DNA from: CAYLPJ01 sp964385465
GTDB taxonomy: Bacteria; Planctomycetota; Phycisphaerae; SM23-33
Direction: 5' to 3'
Assembly: GCA_964385465.1 (NCBI GenBank)
Contig: CAYLPJ010000001.1
Coordinates: forward strand, 186,001 to 250,000
Length of the DNA stretch: 64,000 bases
Part shown: piece by piece, positions 24,601 to 33,600 of the stretch
Layout: each line of letters starts with the position of its first letter
How positions within the stretch are numbered: position 1 is the stretch's first letter
Translations under genes and position numbers: made by a program
The notes under the pieces: model-generated
What the model saw: the letters and a program-made list of their open reading frames with translations, nothing else
Database searches by the model: none
Told to the model about the DNA's origin: nothing

Positions 24601-27600
24601 AGGTCGTCGGCGCGGATCGGGAGGTTCTCGTGATGCGGCCAGACCGTCACGCCGGGGCCCTCGATGACCAGCAGGTCGGCCTCGAAGGCGGCGCTGTCGG
24701 CGATGCCCAGCGGCGTCACCGAGCCGGCGTTGTGCCCGGCGGTGGCCTGGCTGATCCGCAGCATCTCCCGCCCGCCGGTGTCGTGGAGGTATACCGTACC
24801 GGGCGCGCCGGCATGTCCGGGGGCGTTCCCGCCGTGGCAGGTGATCCGGTCGGCGTCGAACGCCATCGCGTCGTAGACGACCGCGATCCGCCCGCCGCCG
24901 CCGCCCCCGCCGCGGCTTTGGTCGGCGGCGCCGCCGTCGGCGGCGATGCGCCCGATGCCGGTCAGCATGTCGACGTCCAGGCGGATGCTCCCGCCGGCCC
25001 CCGCACCGTTGTGGAACCCGCCACTGACGTACCAGGAGTTCTGCCCATCGGCCAGCAACTCGCCGTCCAACTCCACCCGCGGCGCCGTCAGCAGCACCAC
25101 GCCGCCGCCGTGCCCGCACTGGCCCCCGCCGTAGCCGCCCGCCCCGGGCAGATGCGGGTCGCGGTAGTCCTCGTACACGTCGTTCGGAGCCCCCGCGCCG
25201 CCGAGACCGCCGTGGCTGCCGCCGGACCAGTTCGCGCCGTCGTAGTCGGCCCCGCCGGCGGTCGTGTTGCCGGCCGTGTAGCCCGGCCGGGCGCTGCGGT
25301 AGCCGCGGCCCGAGACGTCGATCCGCGAGGCGGCATCGACGGTCACCAGCGCCTCGGCCTCAATCTCGAGGGTGAAGACCTCGCTGGTGGTGGTCGTCCG
25401 GTGGGTCAGCACGGCCCCGTCGAGGACGTGGAGTTCCTCGACGCGGATGGGCATGTCGGCATGCTCGGGCGTAACCAGCACGCCGGAGCCGCTGACGACC
25501 AGCTTCCGGACCGCAATCTCGCTCTCGCCGGGCATCCCCAGCCGCGTCCACATGCCGGCCGACGAGCCGTGGCTGTGGACGCGAAGCTCCTCGCTGCCGT
25601 CGCCGCCGACCAGGTACACCGTCCCCGGCGAGCCGTGGCCCCGTTGACCCCAGCCGCCGCGGGATGTGACGGATGCGGCAAGGTCGAAGCCGGCCGCGTC
25701 GTCGTAGTAGAGGGCCAGGCGCCCGCCGCCCCCGCCGCCGGCGGAGCCGGCGGCCCCGCCATCGACCGAGATGACGCCGGAGCCGGTCAGCACGCCGACG
25801 TCGATCCGGACGGCGCCGCCGGAACCGCCGCCGTTGTACCAGCCGCCGGTGTGGTACTGCGTGTCCCGGCCGTCGGCGCGAATGGAGCCGTCCAGCTCGA
25901 TCCGCGGGGCGGTCAGGCGAATCAGCCCACCGCCGTGGCCCGCCGTCGACGGCTCGCCGTACCCGCCCGAGCCCAGCTCGTTCGGGTTGCGGAAGTCCCC
26001 GTAGAGGGCGTTGGTGGTCCCGTAGCCGTACCCGCCGTAGCTGCCGCCGGACCATGCGCCGCCGGTATGCAGCGTCGCCCCGCCCGTCTGTGTGTTGCCG
26101 ATCGTGTAGGCGTCCCGGGCCGAGACGTACCCCCGCCCGGTCACGTCGATCGCCGACGCCGCGTCCACCCGCACCAGCTCGTTGGCGGTCAGCAGCAGCG
26201 AGTATTCCCGCGTCGACGTCGTGTTCCGCGTGGTCAGCACCGCCCCGTTCTCGACGATCAGCTCATCGACGGTGATCGGTACCTGCTCCCACGTCGCGGC
26301 GACGACGTCCGAGCCGGTCAGCACGAGGCGCCCGACGGCCAGCTCGGTCTGCCCGGGCCCGCCCAGGAAGGTCCACCGGTCGGACGAGACGCCGCGGCTG
26401 TCGATGCGGAGTTCCTCGGTCCCGCCGGTCTGACTGAGATAGATCGTCCCGGCCGAGCCGTCGGGGTCGTCGCCGGTGCCGGGGGCCACGGCGAGACGGT
26501 CGAAGTCGAAGCCTTCCGCCTGGTCGTAGTACACGGCCAGGCGTCCTCCGCCACCGCCGCAGTCGGCGGAGCTGGAGCCCCCGTTGGCGGAGACGGCCCC
26601 GGCGCCGGTGAGATAGCCGACGTCCAGCCGGACGCCCCCGCCGCTGCCGCCGGCGTTGTAATAGCCCCCGTTGACGTACCATGCGTTCTGGCCGTCGGCA
26701 TCGATGCCGCCGTCCAGCGCCAGCGTCCCGGCCGAGACACGGGCCAGCCCGCCTCCGGCGCCGCCGCCGTTGACGTGCCCCATGCCCCCCGAGCCCAGTT
26801 CGTTCGGGTCGCGGAAGTCGCCGTAGACCTCGTTGGCGCCCGCGCCGCCCCCGCCGTAGCCGCCGTAGCTTCCGCCGGACCACAAGCCCTGGTGATGGCT
26901 GCCTCCGGCGGTCGTGTTGCCCAGCGTGTAGCCCACCGGGTAGCCCATCCGGTAGCCGCGGGCCGAGACGTCGATCGCGCTGGCCTCATCGATCCACAGC
27001 AGCCCGGCCACCGACAGTTCCAGGCGGTGCTCCGTGCCGGTCGTCGTGGCCGGATGGGTGACGGTCGCGCCGTCGGTCAGCGTGAGGCTGGCCAGGGCAT
27101 GCGGGCCGGCGAGGGTCAACTCGGACCCGGCCAGCAGGACGTGTCGGCCCTCGCAGGTCGCGTCGCCCTCGGCGAGCGTCAGGTTCGTGGCGATCAGGGC
27201 CGCGTCGTGGGCGTCCTCAGCCTCGCCGTCCGTCCCGTCCCGGTCGGAGTCCATCGCGAGCGAGCCGTCGGCGGTCAGCACGTCCGGCCCGAGCGTCAGC
27301 GTGTAGATGTCCGCGCCGGTCAGGCCGGTGAAGTCCAACTCGTACCGCTGGCTGCCCAGCCGCGTGACGGCCGAGACTGACACCGGCGTGCCCGCCGAAT
27401 CCGTCAGCGTCACGTCCGCCGGCGTGAAGCTCGACGGGTCAATCGCCTCGGTGAAGACCAGTTCCAGGCGGTCCAGGCGCGCCCCGGCCGGCCCGGTCGC
27501 CCACAGCCGCGCCACCCGCAGCCCGGGGTCGGGCGCCTGGAGCAGGAAGTCGTCGGCGACGGTGTCGTCTCCGGCCTCGCCGCGGACGCCGTCGGCGTCC

Positions 27601-30600
27601 TGGTCCATGGCGTTGCCGGCCGGGTCGTAGACCTCCGGGCCGATCCGCAGCGCGTGGACGCCGCCGCCGTTGAGCGGCTCGAAGGCGGCCCGGTAGTCGG
27701 TCCCCCCACCGGTGATCTCATTGACGGCTCCGCGCACGGTGCCACCGGGCAGGACCACCTGGATGTCGTCGGCGGTCAGCGTGGCCTCGTCGAGCGGCTC
27801 GCTGAAGATCAGCGTGCGGCGGAAGTACGGCGCCAGGACGGTCTGCGGCGTCTCCAGCAGCCGGGGGCCGACGGTGTCGATGGAGATCGGCAGCGTCTCG
27901 TCGTGGGCCTCGCCGATCCACGGCTGGAAGTGGACGGCCACGGTGTAGTTTCCGTCGGCCAGGGGCGTTGCGGGGGTGAACGCGTAGGTGTCGCCGACGG
28001 GCACGTCGCGGGTCTCGTCGATCTCGCCGTCGCCGTCGAAGTCGATCTCGATCCGCCCGGGCTTGCTGACGGCCACGTCGAACGTCGGCGTCGGGTCGTT
28101 GGTCAGCTCGTCGCAGTCGGACTGCCCGTGGTCGCTGGCGGCCTGGAGGTCCAGCGCCAGGTCGGTGGCGACGACCGTCGCCGACAGCGGGTCGCTGGCG
28201 TAGTCGGTCCCGCCGCCGAGGAGATTGTCGGCCACGTCGCGAACGCCGTCGGCGTCGATGGCGAGGCGGACGTGGTCCTCCGGCAGCGGGGCAGTGAGGT
28301 CCAGGCGGGCAACGCGGGCGCCGGCATCGTAGGCGATCCCGCCGACCAATCCCGTCAGGTCGCTCTCGTTGCCGTCGTCGAACGTCCCGTCGCCGCCGGC
28401 GGCGGTCAGCGTGTAGTGGGCGGGCGTGGCCGCCCGGGCGGCGTCGAGGCCGTTGACATCGGTGTAGAGCACGGCCAGGGCCATCCGCTCGACGGGCGCG
28501 GCCTGGCCTGTACAGCCCGGCCGGGCCGAGCCGCCGCCCCGCCCGCCGTGGCGCCCTGCGGGGGTGCTGTCCATGAGCGTGCTGCCCGAGGCGTCGTCGA
28601 GGCGGTGGAGGGCGACCAGGCCCGGCTCGTCGCCGGTGAGCGCGGCCGAGAGGTCCGCCTGGATGTCCGCCGTCTGGCGTGCGACGTTCCAGACACGGAA
28701 CTCGTCGATCCGCCCGCGGAAGCCCGCCCCGCTGCCCATGTGCGTGCTGTCGCCGGACCCGAGGGCCCAGTACTGCCCATAGCCGTGCTCGGTCGGGCTT
28801 CTGCGGTCGCCCGTGACGGTCTGAGCCGAGGGCAGGCCGTCGAGCAGGCCGTCGAGCGTCTGGGTGGCGGCGTCGTACCGAACCGCCGCGTGGTGCCATT
28901 GGCCAAACTGCACGCTGCCGAGGCTCACCGCGGGCAGTTCCCAGACGCGGGCCTTGACCTCGCCGGAGGAGAGGACCTCCAGATGGCTCGCGTGCCAGCC
29001 GGAGCTGATGCTCTGCTGGCCGCGCTCCGAAACGATCACCCCGGCGGCGTCGGGGCGGAACCAGACCTCCAGCGTGACGCTCTCGTCAGGGAACGCGCCG
29101 GTCAGGTCGCCGGTGAGGGCGTAGTCCCCGCCATCGAAACTCAGGGCCGCCCCCGCCCAGGCGTCGGCGACGACCGGGCCGAGGGTGTCGATGGTCAGGC
29201 CCGTCGCTTCCGTCATCGCCGTGCCCACCCACGGCGTCAGCCGGGCCGTCAGCGTCCGCGGCCCGTCGCCGAGGTCCACGGGCGCCTGCACGTCGTAGGT
29301 GCCGGGCGAGGCGGCGTCGACACCGGCGTCGTACGTGCCGTTGCCGTCGAAGTCCACGTCGATCCGCCCGGGCTTGTCCACCGTGACCTCGAACACAGGG
29401 CGGACGACGTGCGTGATGTCGTCGCCGGCGTGGCCGGTATCGCTGGCGGGCGAGAGGACGACGCCCACCGTGGGCAGGAAGCTCTCGACCTCGAGGGAAT
29501 CGCTGAGGAAGTCCGTGCCGTCGCCGAGGGGGTTGCCCGCGAGGTCGGTCACGGTGGCCGTGCCCAGCACGCCGACGCGGTAGACCTCGTCGGTCAGCGG
29601 CGGGTCGATGGCCAGCAGGGCCGACTGGGCAGCGGCGTCGAAGCTCACCGACGCGATCGAGGCCGACAGATCGACCTCGTTGCCGTCGCCGAACGTGCCG
29701 TCCCCGCCGCTGGCGGCCAGCGTGTAGTTGGCCGGGTCGCCCGCGGAGGTCTGGTCCGCGCCGCCGAGGTCGTCGTAGGCGACGCGGATCTGCCGGTGCG
29801 GCAGGGCGGCGGTCGATCCGGCCCACCGCGGCGCGGCCGAGGGGTTGTAGCCGCCGAGCCGTGCGTGGATGGCGTCGGGGCCGCAGTCGGCAACGCCGCC
29901 GGTGCCCTCGTCGAAGTGCCAGCAGGCGGCGAGGCCGGGCTCATCGCCGACGGCCCGGAGGCTGCGGTACGTGTAGATCTCCCCGCCGTCTCGGGCAACG
30001 CTCCAGACGCGGACTTCGGCCATCCGCCCGGCGAAGAACGTATCGTAGGTGCTTCGCCCGCCGATGCGTAGGGCATCGTAGGCGTCGTGGAAGCTCGGGT
30101 AGTCGAAGATGGCGCCGGAGCCGTTGTACGTGTGCCCGAGCTGCCCGTTGATATACGTATGCACGAGGCCGGCATCGTAGCTGACGGCGACGTGCGTCCA
30201 AACGTTCTGCGGGGCGATCAGGCCGGTGTCCACCCAGGTGAAGCCGGGGCTGTTGTTGCTGAACGCCCACTGGATGCGCCCGTTGCCGCGGCGGGCGAGA
30301 AGGTACTCGCCCTCGCGCCCGACGATCACCCCCTGCCCGTTGCTGCCCGAACCGGGGCCGGTCGGGTAGATCCAGGCCTCCAGCGTCAGCGTGTCGGTCA
30401 TCTCCAGGCCCGGGTGCTCCAGGGCCTCGACGAAGTCGTTGACGCCGTCAAACGCCAGCGAAGCCCCGGGCTCGACGCCCGCGACGGTCGGGCCGGTGCG
30501 GTCGACCTCCAGTTCCGCGACGTAATCGTCGCCGAAGCCGTCCCGGTCGGCGTCCAGCGGCCCGGCGGGATTGTGCAGGCCGGTCGCGGCGTCGCTGACG

Positions 30601-33600
30601 AGGCGAAGCTGATACAGCCCCTCGGCCAGCGGCTCGGCCCAGGTCAGAACGACCTCCGTCTCCCCGGCCGTGTAGGAGGGCGTGACCGCGATCTCCGTGT
30701 CGTCGCCGCCGCCCGGCAGGCGGTTGGCACCCAGGTGCGTCAGGGAATAGTTGGCCGGGTCGTTCGCCGTCGCGGCGTCCACCGCGGCCGAGAGGGTCAC
30801 CGTGATCTGCGTGACGTCGGCCGCGCCGGTGACGGCCGAGGGGTCCGTCTGAAGAACGTAGGGGCCTTCGGGCGTGGTGTCCCGCAGGACGAACGTGCCG
30901 TCGCCGCCGCTGTTGTCGCCTGCGCCGGCAGCGACGGAAACGTTGGCGGCCGGCAGGCTGATGGCGTCGGCGAACTCGATGGCGACGCGTCCGCCGCCTC
31001 CCCCGCCGCCGTAGGTGACCCCGCCGTCGCCGCCGTCGGCGGAGATCGTTCCGGTCCCCGCGACGGTGCCGGCGGTGATCCAGACCGACCCGCCCGAGCC
31101 CCCGCCGGAGCGGTCGCCCGAGACGCCCCTGCCGTCGGCGGTGATCTCGCCGTCGTGGGTGAACGTGCCGGCGACGTCGATACGGATGGCCCCGCCGCCG
31201 TGCCCGCCGTCGGAAATGTCGCTGCTGCCGCCGGAGCCGAGGCTCGTCGGGGCGTCGGCCGAGCCGTACGTCGGCCCTGTCCGCCGGGGGTCGCGGTAGT
31301 TGGCCAGGCCGCCCGGCCCGCCGTGGCTGGCGCCGGGGGCGCCGTACCCGCCGCCGTGCAGGCCCGCGCCGGGCCCGACGCCGGGCATGTCGCCGCCGGC
31401 CGCCCCGCGATAGCCGTACCCGTCGGCGTACAGCCTCGCGCCGGCTCCCACGGTCATCTCCCCGGCCTCGATCGTCACGCCCTCGCCGGCCCACAGGCCG
31501 CTCACCGGCCCGTCGGTGTGCCGGGAGGCGCACGGCACCCGGGCGTTCTCGCCGATGGCCAGCAGGCCGTCGACGGTCAGCGTCGACCCGCCGCCGAGTC
31601 GCAGGTGCCCGTCGTCGGGAATGCTCAGCGACCCGACATGCACCGAGCTTCCCGCCACCAGGTCGAACGCGCCGATCGCCGTGACCGCCCCGTTGGCCAG
31701 GCCGCGGTCCACGATCGCAATCGTGCCCGACTGGCCCTCGCCGTAGCCGCCCCCCGCGCCGTTGGCGGTCGTCCCGTCCGCGCCGGTCCAGCCGGACAGG
31801 TCGTCGGCGTGGACGGCGATCCGCCCGCCGGCGCCCCCGCCTGCGTAGACGGTCGCCAACCCGCCGTCGGCGGAGAACGTGCCCGCCCCGGCGAGCGTGT
31901 CGGCGGCGACCCAGATGGACCCGCCGGCCCCGCCGCCGGCCTCGCTCTCGTAGGCGTTGGCGCCGTCGGCGGTGATCTCGCCGTCGAAGGCCAGCAGCCC
32001 CGCGACGTCCAGGCGGATCACCCCGCCGCCGGCGCCGCCCCGGCTGTTGCCGTTGCTGTCCGTGCCCCCTCCGCTGCCGGGCCGGGCCGGCGCCAGGACC
32101 GAACCGTACGCCGGCTCGCCGTAGAGGCGGTCGTAGTAATGCGTCATGCCGCCGACGCCGCCGTGGCTGCCGCCCGGGGCACCCGTGCCCGCCCCGGCCG
32201 AGCCGCCGCCCGGACCCGCGCCGCGCTGGAACTGGCCCTGCCCGCCGGCATAGCCGCGCCCGTCGGCGACGATCCGCGTCCCGGCCGGGAGGGTCATCGA
32301 CCCGGCGGAGATCGCCACCCCCTCGCCGGCCCAGACGCCCCCGGCCTGCTCGGTAAGGTTCCTGCCCTCGGCGATGATCGTCGCGCCGGCGCCGACATCG
32401 AAGTGCCCGTCCACGGTCACCGACGAGCCGCCGCCGAGGTACAGGTACCCGTTTTCGGCGAGCGTGACCGTCCCGGCGTGCCAGGCTTCGCCCTCGCCCA
32501 GCCGGAAGGTCTGCGGCAGCGTCGCGGCGTGGTTGGCGACGGTGGTGTCGAAGAACGCCAGCGTGCCCGTCCCCCCGGTGCCGTAGCCGACCGCCCCGCC
32601 GGCGACCGAGGAGTCCGCGATGCCCGTGTAGGCCGACGCGTCCTCGTAGTACACCGCGATGCGCCCGCCCGCGCCGGTGCCGCCGCGGTCGTCGAGGCCG
32701 GCGTCGCCGCCGATGGCGGTGAACGTCCCGGCCCCGGCCAGCACGTCGGTGGTCACCCAGATCGACCCGCCGGCGCCGCCGGCGCCGTCGTCACGCCCGG
32801 CCGTGCCGTCGGCATCGATCCGCCCGTCGAGGGTCAACGTCCCGTCGACGATCAGCCGGATGGCCCCGCCGCCGTGGCCGCCGTAGTCGTCTCCATGGTC
32901 GCTGCCGCCGCCGGAGCCGGGCGTCGTCGGCTCGAACGGGTCGCCGTAGGCCTCCCCGCCGTACACGCGGCCGTGCCAGTGGGAGACCCCGCCGCCGGCG
33001 CCGTGGCCCCCTCCGCCGCCGCCGTGGCCGGTGGCGGCATCTCCGCCGCCGGGACCGAGGCCGGGCACGTACGTCGACTGCCCGCCAAGGTAACCCCGCC
33101 CGCCGGCGGTGATCCGCCCCCCGGCCGCGACGGTCACGTCCCCGGCGTCGATCGTCACGCCTTCGCCGGCCCATTCGCCGCCGACCTGCCCGTCGATGTT
33201 CGCCGCCGGGCAGACCAGCGCGGCGCCCTCGCCGATCGACAGCAGGCCGTCCACCGTCAGCGTCCCGCCGGCGGGCATGGATACGCCGGCGGCGTCGCCG
33301 AGAGTGATCGAGGCGAAATGCGTCTCGTCGGGCGAGAGGGTGTACCGCTGGAGCACCGTCAGCGCCGGGCGGGCGCCGCTGAGGTCGTAGAACCCCGCCG
33401 TGCCGGTCCCGCCCGTGCCGTAGCCGCCCCCCCCGGCGACCGTGGAGGACTCGAAGCCGGCGAAGGCCGAGGCGTCGTCGTATTCGACGATCAGCCGCCC
33501 GCCGCCGCCCCCGCCGCCGTAGGGATACTGGGCGTCTCCGCCGCGAGCGGTGAAGCTGCCCGCCCCGGCGAGGGCGTCGGTCGTCACCCAGACCGATCCG

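Noticed and set aside
13428..27380. 4650-residue plus-strand open frame
   Set aside because: Same antisense shadow of the giant gene; the minus-strand frame carries clear CARDB, PKD and Gly-rich modules.
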